64,000 bases of DNA from Laguncularia racemosa (Eukaryota; Streptophyta; Magnoliopsida; Myrtales; Combretaceae), in the NCBI GenBank assembly GCA_037954665.1, contig JBBMOL010000018.1:5828001-5892000 (forward strand). The letters run 5' to 3'. This document shows, piece after piece, positions 9,875-23,500 of the stretch. How positions within the stretch are numbered: position 1 is the stretch's first letter; every line of letters begins with the position of its first letter. Under the pieces are notes generated by a model, which was given only the letters and a program-made list of their open reading frames with translations, searched no databases and had not been told where the DNA came from. The translations under genes and the position numbers were made by a program.

Positions 9875-12800
9875 TGAAAAACCCTAAAAATATTAAATAA
9901 GATCAAGAAAATAAAAAGAAAATTTTTGGTTGAATTAAGAAGGAATTTCAAGTTGAAAAAGCCAATCTTTTTTAAAAGGACCCTTTTACCTTTGAAATTG
10001 GTTTTATTGAAAATTAACCAAACATTTCTTAGAGACCTAAAGTATGCCCCCTAGACCTTAATTAGGTGATACAAAATATTTGGAGACAATTGGAAAAGAA
10101 ATTTTTTAATTTGAAGGTTAATTGGGTAAAGTGACCAAAATGCCCTAAAACTTATCTTATGGAAAAGTAACTAATTATATTAAATTCTAAGGCAATTTTA
10201 GTAATGAGGAAACATCATTTTGCATATAGAATAAGTGGAGGGAATTAAGGGATAAATAATAGTAAAATGGGTTAAAAATGAGGATACATGTCACCATAGG
10301 CTACAACTTACTAACCACTGTGGTCTCATTTACCCTTACCCTTACACCTTGCTAAACCCTACTATTTAAAATTATTTTTGGATAGAAAATATAAGCCGCC
10401 TTTTTGAATTTGCATGAACCTCAAGGGTAAGAATACCTAAAATTTTCTGGCCTAAAACCTAAACCTTTAACTTAGCTTTTAATCCATCTTTTTTCGCTAC
10501 TAATTCTAGTTATCTTACATGAGTTTTAGGTTAAGAATTAAGTGAAATTCCAACTTAAGGGGGGGTCTATACTACACGTGATTTGGGTGTGGAAGTAAGT
10601 AAAACAAATGAATCAATTCAAGTGAATTTTAGTTTTTAGATTATAGATCTAAGTAATGAACGATGTTTATTGTGAAGGAAAATCAATTGGGAGTTGGGAA
10701 AACATCATCTTGGAGTTGGCTACACATGATTTGGAGAAGATTTGGGAATTTTTTAGATCTCCAACAAGATAAGTTCAAAAACTTGTTTAAGTTAATGATT
10801 TAGGATAGTTACAAGTGATTGAACTTGATGATTTGATGATTTCTTCAATGTTGAGGATGTATTCTAATGTACTCTTGTTTCTACCACCCATATTGAACAT
10901 TCTTGAGTGTCTTTTGGTGATTTAGGAATTAATCCAAGATTTAATACGTTTTATATGTTATTGGGTATTGGATTTAGTACTAAAAATCAAGATTAACACA
11001 TGACAATTGAAGATATGCTTGTGTATTGATGTTGTTGCCACTAATGAAGATGAAATTAATATTTGATTTTCTTGCAAATTCTATTTTAAATGATGAATAA
11101 TGATAAATTGATTATTGGAGTATGAAAATTTGATGTATGGAGTGGTTTGGTGATTAATTAGTAGATATGACATGTGGAAGGTTGGAATTTGGTGGTATGA
11201 TTAAATTTGTGGTTGAATGAGTTCACTTAATTGTTAATTTATGAATTTCTAGTGTGTTACTATGTTCTTAGAGTGATAAATTTGAAGAAAATTGAAATTA
11301 CTTGATAAATATTAAATTTGGTAAATTTTAAGGATGAGTTGGGTTAAATTGGAAACATGTATGGACTTAAATTTATGATTTTCTTGCATGATTTATTAAT
11401 GTGGTTAATTCTAGAAAAATTTTGGTATATTATGTTTATTTTGAGTAAATTTGGTGAAATTATAATTAAATAATGAATAGGAGTTGGATTGGATATAAAC
11501 GAAGCATAGAAGTGATAATGTGTTGAAATTGGACAAATGGAATGGATAAGCACAAATTGGGGCATGCTTTGTTTTGATTGCCCTATTTTGGTGATATTTT
11601 GGGCTTCAAAATGAAAAATAAACGATGTTTTAGACTCTATGAAGGAATAGGAACAAGTAAACTTTGGTTTGGAGTGATTTGGACTTAAATTAAATAAGTT
11701 ATAGGTTGTTAAAGTAGGAAATTCGTAATTATATTTAGTTTAGTAGTTTAAGAGCTCTAAATTAAATAAAATAAGACTTTTTATGTCCAAATAGGTAGTA
11801 GAAGTGATGAGGAAATAAACGACTTTAGTTTAACTTGATTTGGGTTTAAAATGAGTAAGTTATGACTTTTTAAAATTAAGGCCTTTAATTGTAACGAATT
11901 AAAATTCAATTAATGATTAGCTAAATTAAATTGGGTCAAAGCCAATCCAAGCTTAGGTTAGCCTAGCCAAAATGGGCCCAACAACCACCCTCTTAACTTT
12001 TCATGGGTGGCCCATGTAATTAAATATAATTTGATTAAATTTGCTTAACTAATTAAATTATTATAATTGAACTAAAATAAAAATTTGACATGATAATATG
12101 AGCCCAATAACTTATCAACTCAAGATCTAAAATCTAAAACATAATTAGGCCCATTTCTTCATAAGGCTCATATCCTAAATGTGTCTTAGCACTATAAATA
12201 ACTCAAACCCGGCCTCAAACCAATTGAAGGTCCATATTGAATTAATTAATTAAAATGAACTTGATATAGGCCTGAAAAAATAAAATGGACTTCTATGACT
12301 ATAATAAAACCTAAGTAGGCTCAAGATGCAAAACTTATTGGATCAATTAATCTTTAGGGCCTATATCCTACATAGGCCTTAACAAATAAATCAACTTTAA
12401 TTGGGTCATCAGCCATATAAGGCCTTAAATCAGATAAGGACTTAAAGTGAAACCAAAATTAGACCTAATAATCAATTAGACTTAAAACAAAATAAATAAG
12501 AATAATTAAATATAATGGATCTAGATTAATTAAAATGAAAGGAAGTAGTCTAATTGAAATTAAAGTAGACTTAATAATTATAATTAGACTTAACTAAATT
12601 AATTAAGGTTAGTGGGCTTAATTTTAAACATAATTGGCTCTATTATTCTCAAAGGGCCCAAACAACCCAATTAGACCTTGAACATAATTAGATTTGAAAT
12701 TTAAACAATTTATTAGGTTTAAACGAATAAACCCTAAATGATTTAGGCCACAATTAGCTAAAAACTAATTGAGCCTAAATAATCCTAATTGGGTTTGTAA

Positions 12801-13922
12801 CCAATATGAGCCTTAAGTAGTCTAAACCAAACCTCAAAATAAAATTCAATCACTTAAAATAATTAACTTACTTAAGTTTTCTCTTTTGATGCAAAAAACT
12901 AACTTAGTCGACTTAATTGGAACTTGAATTGCGATTCGGAAATCATCAACCTTTTAGGTATGGTGTATCTTATGTATTATATGTTAGGTTAGAAAAATTA
13001 ACTAAACTAATAATCAAGTTAACTAAGTAACTGCTTGCTACTCGTGTGTGGTCACTTAAGCTAGCAAGAGATAAATCTTGGATCGGGATTACGACTATGG
13101 TCATATACCTTTAAATGACATGATAGTTAGGTGCTTAGGTCACCAAGGGTGTCTTTGTGGGTAGTTGATAAGTGAAAATGTGTTAAAGAATAGGCATTGT
13201 AGGTGGTTAGACATGGCTACTTAGGTACATGGCTTTTAGCGATGTAGAGTTTGATTACTCTCGTCACCTCTACTGTCCATTGTGATGGAATTAGACTCTA
13301 TGTCCCCTCATCGTGATGTCCAAACTCATGAGCACTCTCATGCTGAATATTTAAATAAGATAATTAACTAAAATTAATGAGAGTCTATTACATTAGTGGT
13401 ATGCCTACTTAACATGCATGTATGTGTTTGTGTTAACATGTACTGGACCCTTGTGGTTCACTCCCCGTTTTCTTTCTTAGGTGAGGATATTTCTTATTTG
13501 CTCTTTGAATAAATGAGTTATGGCTCCAAAGAGGAGATCTTAGATGAGTCCACGGATATAAACTACATCAATTAGTTATGTTTTGTTTTCAAGCTATGTT
13601 TTATATCTTGGTGTTGCAACTAGACTTTTGGGGGTCGCTTGTTTCTTTATGGCTTGTTTCTCTTGGTTATATCTTTTTGTAGGCCCCATAGGCCTTAAGA
13701 CTTAGACTATCTTTTCCTATTACCATGCATTTTCATGAAAAACAACTATTAAATGTTTTCAAAATTCCAACATTTCATTAAAATGTTTTCAAAAATCTAA
13801 TTAACGATTTCAAGATCCTAAAACTAATTTAGAAACTCATTTAATAACTATAGCCTTATATATTCTACTTAAGTAGGTTACGTGGCAAACTGTCATCATC
13901 ATAGTGAATTAGGAGCGTAACA
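9875..13922 (+). mobile_element. Solo LTR nested in the integrase, antisense to its host
   Basis: It starts TGAAAAACCC and ends GGAGCGTAACA, and at 4048 bp it nearly equals the host LTR length (4067 bp). Its last ~200 bases, read in reverse, resemble the host LTR end (CTACTTAAGTAG, then an ATAAGGCT block). Removing it joins SYA (minus strand at 13.93 kb) to DKRRKPLEFEVGD, restoring the expected integrase order. Flanks GTCAT (9870-9874) and TGCAT (13923-13927) may be a decayed target duplication. It is probably a related subfamily reduced to a solo LTR by LTR-LTR recombination (inference). Confidence 0.7.
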
Positions 13923-15063
13923 TGCATAACTTTTATATCTATCAACATCCTTTGCTTAATCACATGTACTTTATCCACTACCTACTGAACAAACTCTAGA
14001 CCTAACATTTGCTTCTCACCAACCTCAACCTAATGTACTAGAGATCTACACTTTCTACCATAAAAGTGCCCCATACGGAGCCATCTAAATAGTAGATTGG
14101 TAACTATTGTTATAAGCAAACTTTGCCAAAGGTAAGTGATCATCTCATCTTCTACTGAAATCTAATGTGCATGCCCTAAGCATATCCTCAAGTATTTATG
14201 TAGTCATCATAGACCGACCATCCATCTAAGGATGAAAAGCTATACTGAACTATAATTGTATACCCAATGCCTGATGTAAGGATCTCCAAAGTCTATTAAC
14301 AAAATGTGGATATCTATCTAACACTACCGGCATTAGTACTCTACGCAATCTCACAATCACCTTAATATAAATCTATGCCATACTCTCTAAAGTACATCTT
14401 GTAATGAAAGGTATAAAATGTGCAAACTTTCTCAACCTATCAACAATTACCCATACCACTTCATTACCAAACGTTATTTGTGGTACTGCTAACACAAATT
14501 CCATATTAAAGTGTTCCCACTTCCACTCAAGAATAGGTAATGGCTTAAGTTCACCTACTAGTCTTTAGTATTTAAGCCTCACTTACTGATAAGTCAAGCA
14601 TTTTGCTACATACTCCGCTATGTCATTTTTTATATTATTCCACTAGAAATTCTACTTTAAATCCTTATACATCTTTGTGCTTCTAGGATGAACATTGTAA
14701 CTTGATGCATGAGCCTCCTTCATTATCTCTTTCCTTAACTCCTAGGTAGGTACCTAAATTCATGTGCCATATCTCATGACTCTACTTTCATCGATCCTTA
14801 AATGTTGTTTCTTTCCTTTCGCTATTCTTGCTCGAATTATCTTGCATTCTCTATCATCTTTCCATGCTTCTTTTACCTTGTTTATCAATGAAGGCTGCAA
14901 GCACAAACTAGCTAACATAGCATCTACTTTCTCTACCATCACTTCGATGTCTAACTTCCTCCAGTCTTCTAAAAGCTCTGGCTATTGTGTTATCAATGCT
15001 AACACATTTGCCTGTCTTTTCCTATTAAGTGCAATAACCACTACCTTAGCTTTCCTTAGGTGA
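13923..15063 (-). pseudogene. Integrase, N-terminal and catalytic part (decayed)
   Basis: This lies between the RNase H remnant and the nested LTR. The minus-strand frame 14942-14760 (LCLQPSLINKVKEAWKDD, then RIDESRVMRYGT) fits the linker between RNase H and the zinc-binding integrase N-terminus. Downstream, short integrase-like stretches appear in shifting frames. Catalytic residues cannot be assigned because of stops and frameshifts. Confidence 0.6.
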
Positions 15064-15095
15064 TAAAAGATCTCTATATCATAATCTTTAATCAA

Positions 15096-15480
15096 CTATA
15101 ACCAATGTTTTTGTCTCATGTTAAGTTCCTTTTGTGTGAAAAGATATTTTAAGTTCTTGTGATCAATATATATCTTATATTTCTCTCTACACAGATAATG
15201 CCTCCAAAGTGTCATTGCTAAGATCATCGCCGCTAGCTTCAAATCATGCACTAGATAATTCTTCTCATATGGCTTCAACTGTCTTGAAGCATAAGTAATC
15301 ACTTTTCCATCTTACATCAATACACATCTATGACCATATATAGAGGCATCACTGTACAGCACAAATTCCTTTCCACTCTTTGAAAGTGTTAAGATTGATG
15401 CCAAAATCAATCTCTTCTTCAATTCTTGAAATCTTCATTCACATTTATCATCCCACTCAAACTTCACATTCTTCTAAAGT
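15096..15480 (-). pseudogene. RNase H of the Tekay-like element
   Basis: Minus strand 15302-15096 translates to ITYASRQLKPYEKNYLVHDL, then ALTLWRHYL-like, KYKIYIDHKNLKYLFTQKEL and NMRQKHWL. These are the standard RNase H blocks of plant Ty3/gypsy polyproteins (A/YASRQLKxxExNY, DHKSLKYxFTQKxLNxRQRRWL). The N-terminal part (about 15480-15310) is in other frames. Confidence 0.8.
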
Positions 15481-15755
15481 CATGTCATAGGTCCAACCAA
15501 CTTTGAGAATCCCTCAACAAATCTTTGATAGTATCCCACTAAACCAAGGAAACTTTGAAGTTTTGCAACATCCTTTGGTCTTTGCTACTCAATGATTGCC
15601 TTAATATTTTGAGGATCCACCAATATACCTTCTTTCAATAGAACATGACTAAGGAATCCAACACTTTTGAACCAAAACTTACATTTCTTTAGCTTAGCAT
15701 ATAGCTTCTTCTCTCTGAGTCTTTACAACACCAATCTTAGATGTTATGCATGTTC

Positions 15756-16390
15756 TTATTCTACTTTTGAGTATATCAAGATATCATCAATAAAAATAAT
15801 CACAAACTTATCAAGATAGTCCCTAAATACTTGATTCATCAAATCTATAAACATAGCTAGGGCATTCGTAAGTCTAAATGGCATCACAAGAAACTCATAA
15901 TGTCCATATCGCACCCTGAAAGTTGTCTTAAGAATGTCTTGGGGCTTTATCTTCAATTGATGATATCTTGATCTTACGTTAGTCTTAGATAACACTACAG
16001 CACCTCTAAGCTGATAAAACAAATCATCAATTCGAGGTAAAGGATATTTATTCTTAATCATCACTTGATTCAAATCTCGATAATCTATACACATCTTCAT
16101 ACTTCCATTTTTCTTCATTACAATAGAACAAGTGCTCCCCATGGAGACACACTAAGACATATAAATCCTTTGTCTAATAACTCTTGTAATTAATCTTTTA
16201 ACTCCTTTGATTTTATAGGTGCCATCTTATAAGGTGCCTTAAATATTGCAGTGATTCCTGGCGTAGGGTCAATTCCAAGCTCCACTTCCCTATTTGGAGG
16301 TATTCTATGTAAGTCATCTAGAAACACATTTGAAAAATCTCGCACAACTGGAATTTTCTCGATCCTTGACTCATCATTCACCTCCATCAT
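15756..16390 (-). pseudogene. Reverse transcriptase of the Tekay-like element
   Basis: Two minus-strand frames cover it. 16390-16190 carries the linker to RT (VVRDFSNVFLDDLHRIPPNR). 16142-15756 carries [20 protein letters not shown], the YHQLKIK block and the active site [10 protein letters not shown] with both aspartates present. Between the frames and afterwards there are stops and frameshifts. The retained FIDD motif contrasts with the two other retroelements in this window. Confidence 0.85.
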
Positions 16391-16511
16391 AGCAATACAA
16401 CCGATTCTTCACAATTCAATTCATGGTAGGCTACTTGGTCTTTCAACATGCAACTTGTGTTTGAACTCTCCTAACTTTGGTACATTGAAACTCAATGTGG
16501 CTTCTTAACAA

Positions 16512-16841
16512 TCAATAGACACATGGTACCTCATCATCCAATTCATTTATGCTCGAAACAATCATATCAATCATATCAATTGGCACATGTTTATCACCAA
16601 TCACAACATCTACATCTCTACAAATATGATTCAATACAACTCTAGCACCTAAAGGAGAATTAATAGCTAATTTATCATTCAACAACTTAATAAGCGACTT
16701 GCATGCATTCACATAATCTTTATACACACAAGTATGTGTAGCACTGATGTTAATCAACACATATGCATGTTGAGATGAGATGAAGAGCATACTTGCAAAT
16801 GTATTACAGTCAACTAGCTCCTCATATTGAAGTGCATACAC
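16512..16841 (-). pseudogene. Aspartic protease region of the Tekay-like element
   Basis: The minus-strand frame shows AYVLINISATHT where active family members have VLIDSGATHS-like sequence, so the catalytic Asp-Ser-Gly appears altered. The downstream stretch (NSPLGARVVLNHICRDVDV, then PIDMIDM) aligns in style with the protease-RT spacer. Inactive if read as is. Confidence 0.65.
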
Positions 16842-16859
16842 CCCATGCCTTTGCTTCCC

Positions 16860-17990
16860 TTCTGCCCTACTTCCTTTTGCTTTCTTATCTTTGCACTAAA
16901 AAATGGTATGACCCTTTTGTTTACAATTATAACTAAAGATTGGCCTTAAAGTCAGACTAGGTTAATCATAGCTCCTATGCCCCTCTTTACCACAAAAGAA
17001 ACAAGCTCCAGGTGTCCACTTACATTCATTGATTGAATGAGGACTAAAACACCTAATGCACCTCTAATCTTTACCTAGCAATGCTAGCTTGGATGATGAC
17101 ATAATCTTCTGAGCTAATTTCTGAGGAAACGTTGCCATCTTACTAAGATGCACTAGCCTACCATGTCTATCTCTTGATATGGTTAAAGCTAAAGCATGTC
17201 TCTTCCTAATAATCTAGGTTCTCCTCATATCATGTTCCTTAATGTTTCTCCTTCCCTGCTTTATCAACTTAGCTTTGTTCACCACTTTAGCATACACCTT
17301 TAACTCAAAGCCCCTTACCTCATGCTGTAACCCGGGCTCAAGTACACTTAGAAATTTTTGAACCTTAGTCCATTCATCATTCCTATGGGCTTTAGGCATG
17401 AACTTAATCAAGCAGTTCATTTTAGCTTCATACTCAATCGTCTTAGAACCTTTTTTCATATTCAAGAAGTCATTGGCCATTATTTCCCTCAAGCTCTCCC
17501 AAGTGATAGGATAAAACCTATCAAAGAACTTCTCTCTAAACCTCTCCCAAGTGATGACTCCACTTATTAACCTCTTAGTCGACTTCCACCAATTAGAAGC
17601 ATCTCCTTCAACATACATAAAGCAAAATTAAGTTTCTTATCTTCAATCACATCATAAGCATCAAAAGCTTTCTTAAGTTCTTCTAACGACTCTTTAGCAA
17701 CAATAAGATCAAAAGTGGATGCATCAAAGGACTTAATTAGTTTGACAAAGTCGTGAAGTCTAACTATAACTCTCTCACTAACTCTATCAATGCCCTTATC
17801 ATGCTTAACTAGAATCCCTCTCTACTAATGAAGTTATTGATTTTGCTCTCTCATTACTTACAACATCTCATATGGTGGATAAACTACTTATGCCTACCTT
17901 AGGATGTAGGTAGCGTGGTGGTGGAATAAGATTATCTCCTACTAGAGGGTTTAGGGGTAAGGCTCTTTGTCTAACATTTCTCTTATTCAT
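16860..17990 (-). pseudogene. Gag of the Tekay-like element
   Basis: A plausible start is the ATG at 17990-17988 (MNKRNVRQ). The minus-strand frame 17618-17214 contains the retrotransposon gag core: GDASNWWKSTKRL, ITWERFREKFFDRFYP, then FLNMKKGSKTIEYEAKM. Towards the 3' end (about 17,020-16,970) ACFFCGKEGHRSYD is a CCHC zinc knuckle missing its last residue because of a stop. Several frameshifts. Confidence 0.75.
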
Positions 17991-18354
17991 CTATAATGTT
18001 TATGTAACACACATGCATTAGAAATCAATCAACAACCCAATTCACATAATCAAGCATCATATCATTTATCTATCCTAATTAAGTACATAATATGGCATCA
18101 ATATTAGTAACATAACATGGCATCTAATTACATTAAATACAAAAAAATTTGACATGCTTTTTTGGGTTCATCTTTAACTATTAATTCTAGTGATCTAAGT
18201 CTATTTACCAATTTTAAGTTTTCTTTATAGGTTGCATATTTACGTCCAGTTACAATTAGATTAACATACATTTCACATACAAGCGTACCCAAATTGTTCC
18301 CACTCTCATCCTTACCATGCCTATAATAGATTCCTAAATTCAATTTAAACTATT

Positions 18355-18367
18355 GCTCTAATACCAA
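18355..18367 (-). other. Primer-binding site, initiator tRNA-Met
   Basis: The minus strand reads TTGGTATTAGAGC one base inside the 5' LTR. It is one mismatch from the usual plant TGGTATCAGAGC complement of tRNA-iMet. Confidence 0.85.
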
Positions 18368-18368
18368 C

Positions 18369-21300
18369 TACCATGCCCCTAAACATCTAAGCGTAATAGT
18401 CCATTACGTATTCTACTTAAGTAGAAATATATTGAGGCTTTGACTACTTACTATGTGGGTTTCTAATTAGATTTTAACCCAGGAAAACATGATTATTATC
18501 TTTGAAAACCATCTATGAAATCAATGATATAGCTGTGGAACATAGTACTAAATGATACTAAAAACATCACCATAAACCTCTAAGGCTACAAGGCCCAAAT
18601 CAAAGTCCATGTCCATCATATAGTCTATAAATTAACCATAACCAAAATCCATAAACAAAGTTCATAAAAGTCCAACAACCAAACAAAAGAGTCTAAATTG
18701 CCTTTCAACCCTTAGAAACAGAAAATAGTAGTATGATAACAGTCAGATATACTACGGTACTACTCGCTGCTCCCATCAACCTATAACTTGACATTAGAGC
18801 CATAACCAAGATAATAATAACAGTAATCATCAGCATAAAAGGTATCATTAGCACCACTTGAAAAATAGAAGAAAGGAATGAGTTACAAGAACTTAGTACA
18901 AAATACACATTCTTCCATATCATGCATACATAATTCTAATGCATTAGCATGGATTCATTAAGTTATTTAATTTAAAGCAAAATAATCAGTATCGAAGTAA
19001 TCATGACTCTGGACACTTGTAGGAATGAAAGGAGTTAAACCTTACTTAATAGGTATCAAAGGCCTATCATGGCATATCTAGCTACCATGATTGAAACCAT
19101 AATTGCTATTGATACCATCAACTAAACAATGTATAGTGCTTTCATCCGAGTGATTGCTTCAAATGCTAGGCTTACCACTATAGTCATGGTTCAACCGCCC
19201 TATATAGATCCTATAACAGATGTAGCATCCGGTTGACATCCTTCCTTTCACATAGCTGCTCCGCGTGAGCAGTAACCCTATCAATTACTTGCCACACGAC
19301 CTTTGTGGCCTAAGCACCTAATTACTATAGCATCCCAGCATTTTAAATTGCAGCTCAGAACCTAGTCCAAGGGCGTTACCCTTTAGATAGGGTAACCAAG
19401 CATAACCAGCACTATAGATACTTAAGCCAAGTTTAAGTATTAATTCATTTTAATTTTCCTAAATCTAGCACATAACATGCAACTACTCCATGTTTGAAAA
19501 GGTAGAGCCATAAGATGATTTTCAATTAACTGATCCTCTAAGTCGATTAGAGGGAAAAAAAGCACTTAAAACATAGTTATTGATTAGTATTAGTGTTTAA
19601 TTAATTTAATTAACATAATTTTTGGTTTAATTATATTTAACTACAAATTAGGCTCATGGGTATCAACTGAGTACACAATTAATTGTAATACCCATATAGG
19701 TAAATAGATTTATATAGAGGTTTTAAATAAGTCCTTTTTTATTTTGATTATTAATCTTATATTTTCAATATAAAGGTTCTAGATAAGTTCATTATTTTAG
19801 TTTGATTATTAATCTTATATTTCCTTTAATCAATTAGTGAATCGACTATTAATTGAATTGGTTTAAAGGTTGAGATTGATTAAGATAAGATTATATTAAT
19901 TTGGGATAATTGGATTCAATTCATCTTTTAAGGGTTTGGCTCTAATCCATTTTATCTTAATTTTTAATTTGTTAATACCTTTTAATTTTAATTTTTGACC
20001 GATTTGGTGAACAGATCAAGAGGGAATCAGTTCAGTCCTCTCTAAAGGAATGGTGTTGTTCCTTTTATTATTTTTTAATTAGACCATTTATTAAAAAGTC
20101 CATATGCTATTATGTGCATTTTAGTTTTAAGTCCAATATTATAATTTATGCCTATTTCTAATTTAAGCCCATAAACACATTTTAACATTTATCAATGTAC
20201 TCATGAAGATCAAATGGAATCTTGAAATCACCTTGATCCAAAACTTTAATTACTTGTTGGGAGAAAATGGTTTTGAATTTGATAAAACTCTTTGTAGAAA
20301 TCAAATCTTGGAGTAAATCTTTATATAGAAAAGTAATTATCCCAAAACTCATCCAAAAAAAGTGTTTTTGATGAATTTGGTTAAAGAAAATAGATCAAGC
20401 TTGAATTTCATGAAGAACATAAGAACACATCCAAGGCATTCAAATGCAACTCGGTGAGTCGAATAGTGAGTCAACTCCCTTTAACACTTTTCATTAATGA
20501 ATCAATCACCATTAGGCATCAAACATACCAAAAGGTGAACATTCAATTGTAAAATTTCCAAATTTATCATTTATATTACACATCATCCGAACTTTATTAG
20601 ATCAACTTCAACTTAGTGTTAATTAAGAAATTTTCTAGATTTCGGTTTTCATGAACAAGCTTCAATAAATCAAGTATGAGTTACTTATTTCAATTCTAAA
20701 TTATGTCAAACAAAAGCCATTTGATTCCTAATTCACCATTCTATCAATTTCTTTAAAAAATTTCAGATTTTATGTAGAATAAACACCCTTTATTTATTAT
20801 CCAACATCTAGTTACGAATTTGAAACTTCAAATTTCGTATTTTACTCATTTTAACTCCGAATCACTTCAAACCAAAGCAAGAATTTTCTAAATCTCTTCC
20901 CTTTAAAACCAACACTTAAACTTCATTTTACATCAGATTAACAATCCATTTTTTTTAGATTACATTTTAGAAACGAATTTTAACTCAAATTCAACCATTT
21001 CTTGCTCATTACTTCATTAATCATCATCATTTGAAATCCTTACTTCTTATCATTATTTCCAAATCAAATTTCACCTATTAATACTAATTCCAAATCATCA
21101 AAATATTACTTTAAAAATTCCAAATACCCATTTAAAATTACCCAATTGGGCTATTACATGAACTATGTCCAAACCATTAATTCTCTTCCAAATACACATT
21201 CCAATTCAACTACACTTCTTATCACAATATCAACTATACATTTCTTATCTTCAACTTACCAAAATTAATCATGAACACACCCCTTTACTAATCCCACTCC

Positions 21301-22435
21301 ATGACACATACATATATACCCATATTCATTAACTTAAAATTACCAATATCAATCTACTTCCAATGCAACCTCAATCAACAATCCAATTAATACCAAAACA
21401 TAATAATTTATCAATCAAATATGTACCCAATCATTTATGCCACCATTAATACTTCCATACCCATATTCACTTCAATTAAACATCAGTCACACACAAAACT
21501 TCAAATTAAACAAGTAATTAAGTACTTACCTTACTCATTTGCTCTTAAAAACTTTTATCAGTCACTAAACAAGGAGATTAACCTCCATATTCCTAATTTT
21601 TCCTTCATAAACTCAAAATTACCTATTAGTATCTTAACAAAACTTACAGACCGCTTAATGTTCTACAATATATCTTAATTCAAAATACCATTACCTTGCA
21701 TTTAAAGAACTTCAATCTCTAAATTGAGCTTCCACCTTACAAAATTACAATTAAATGTTTAAATTAATACACCAACCCATAGATCGAAAGATTCTATACA
21801 TCATATCTAATGTCCAAAACTTGAAACTACAAATTTACCTAGGAGTAGTCACTATCACACATAATCTACCTTACCTCCTCTTAATCTTTACTTCCTTGCT
21901 CAACTTCCTTGATTAAACATCATATTTAACTTGGAATTAGCTTCAATTGCATCTAGAAATCTCCATTTCAACTTGAAAGGTTCTATTACTTACCCATTTG
22001 ATCTCTTTAAGCTTGGATTTGGCTAAATTGATATTAAACTCACGAATTAGCCATATGACTCCATGAATGAGCTTAAGTAAGCTTGATTTTGTATTTTAAT
22101 GGCGAAAACTAAGGGAGGTCAAGGGAGAGTGATGCATGAGATAGAGTGTGTGTTATAGTTGAGGGAATGAGAGTTTTAGAAAAATTCTTCGCTTAAACTA
22201 TTCTTAATTCAAATTATAATGTCATTTACTAATTTACCCCTCTTTACACTCTAAGGGTGATTTTGTAATTTCAAATTATTAAGTATTTAGATTTTTAAAT
22301 TACTACCTTACCTTCAATATTTAATTACTAAAATAAGGTTTACTTTATAATTTTATTTCTAAAATTTTAATTTTACCCTCAATTATATTTAATTATTATT
22401 TAAATTTTTAATTTGGTAAAATTTTGGTTATTTCA
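18369..22435 (-). repeat. 5' LTR of the Tekay-like element (4067 bp)
   Basis: Collinear with 5626-9377; its outer end TTTCA is followed by CTCTT, the target duplication. Its inner end reads TACCATGCC where the other copy has TGTCACGCC, so the terminal dinucleotide has mutated. It retains ~340 bp (18781-19122) lost from the 3' LTR. Visible identity outside indels is roughly 80-90%, indicating an old insertion. No genes. Confidence 0.9.
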
Positions 22436-22440
22436 CTCTT

Positions 22441-22888
22441 AATGGCTCAATATAGGTAATGAATTCAATACAATGCTATTTATTGTCAATATTGTTAGTG
22501 GGTAGATTCAAATCATTCCTCACAAATATATTTCCATTATTGTTTAAGTTTGGCTAGTGCCTTGGGAAGATATAAGGCTCATGCCCTAGGGGTCATAAAC
22601 TACTTTGAGTCCTAGGGCATAAGGACCCCCTTGACTGCACTATGTGTTTTATGGTTGTTATTATATTAGATTTAGGTATGCATATGAAATAGATGATGTT
22701 TGGCATTTGTGTGTGGTGTATGTAGTATAATTATTCACATTTGCTCATCCTTTTAGGGATTTTTTTTCTTTCTCTTTTAGGTGTTTAGACTTAAAGATTT
22801 GGAGAGCGTAGAAAACAAGCCTTACATATTCCTATCTAAGTATGAATATGTGATAAATTGGCCACATTCTTAGGTTTGGGGTGTGACA
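22441..22888 (+). mobile_element. Right part of the older LTR split by the Tekay element
   Basis: It ends GGTTTGGGGTGTGACA, typical of Tekay/Del LTR 3' ends. TTTCTTTCTCTTTTAGGTG near 22770-22790 parallels TTTTCTTTCTTAGGTG in the nested LTR at about 13,470. It contains a perfect 10-bp hairpin stem (22581-22590 with 22611-22620). The next stretch, 22889-23173, is AT-rich with nothing recognisable. Confidence 0.5.
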
Positions 22889-23500
22889 TAAATGTGAAAA
22901 ATTAAATTTGTATATTTTCCTTCTTTAATTTCATTTAATTTCTAATGCCTTTTAGTGATTCCAGGTCTTTTCTTTAATGTCTTAACTTAAATTTATATTT
23001 ATTAATAAATCATATAATAATTTAATAATTTTATATCAAATACAAGCATATTATCACAACAAATGCATGATTGTTATTATACAACAAAATACTTATTGTG
23101 GAAGCTAATAGATTTTGAATTTTTTTAAATCTTTCTATTATTTTTAATTTTTTTAAACTTGTGTTTATCACTAACTTGTGTTAGTGTGGATTCAAAAGCT
23201 CAAGATAAAATAGATCGTGCTGCCAAAACGACATTGTCAGCTTCTACGTGAGCTAATCTCACAATGGCAAAAGACTGAAATGGGGCATAATAACTAAATA
23301 CTATAGAAGATCACTAAAGCATACGGTAGAGTGCCACCAATCAGAGAACTACTTCCAACCAGAGCTTGCTCAGATGGAAAGCGAACTCGATTCAACATAT
23401 CGATTAAACATCGTAGTGAAAATTAACAGATCGAATCAGTAAATTTTTATAAAGATTTTGAGACGAGAGCATAGTGAATACAAAAAGATCTATACTTTTC

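Larger units (their letters stand above)
5626..22435 (-). mobile_element. 16.8-kb Tekay/Del-like Ty3/gypsy chromovirus
   Basis: A complete-length but decayed LTR retrotransposon on the minus strand. It is flanked by a perfect 5-bp target duplication, CTCTT at 5621-5625 and 22436-22440. Order on the minus strand: 5' LTR (22435-18369), initiator tRNA-Met primer site, gag, protease, reverse transcriptase, RNase H, integrase with chromodomain, polypurine tract, 3' LTR (9377-5626). The chromodomain and LTRs of about 4 kb place it in the Tekay/Del clade (family knowledge). Many frameshifts and stops interrupt the coding region. A 4.05-kb solo LTR is nested in the integrase. Confidence 0.9.

Noticed and set aside
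14764..15063. 99-aa plus-strand frame
   Set aside because: Antisense shadow of the Tekay-like integrase/RNase H region.
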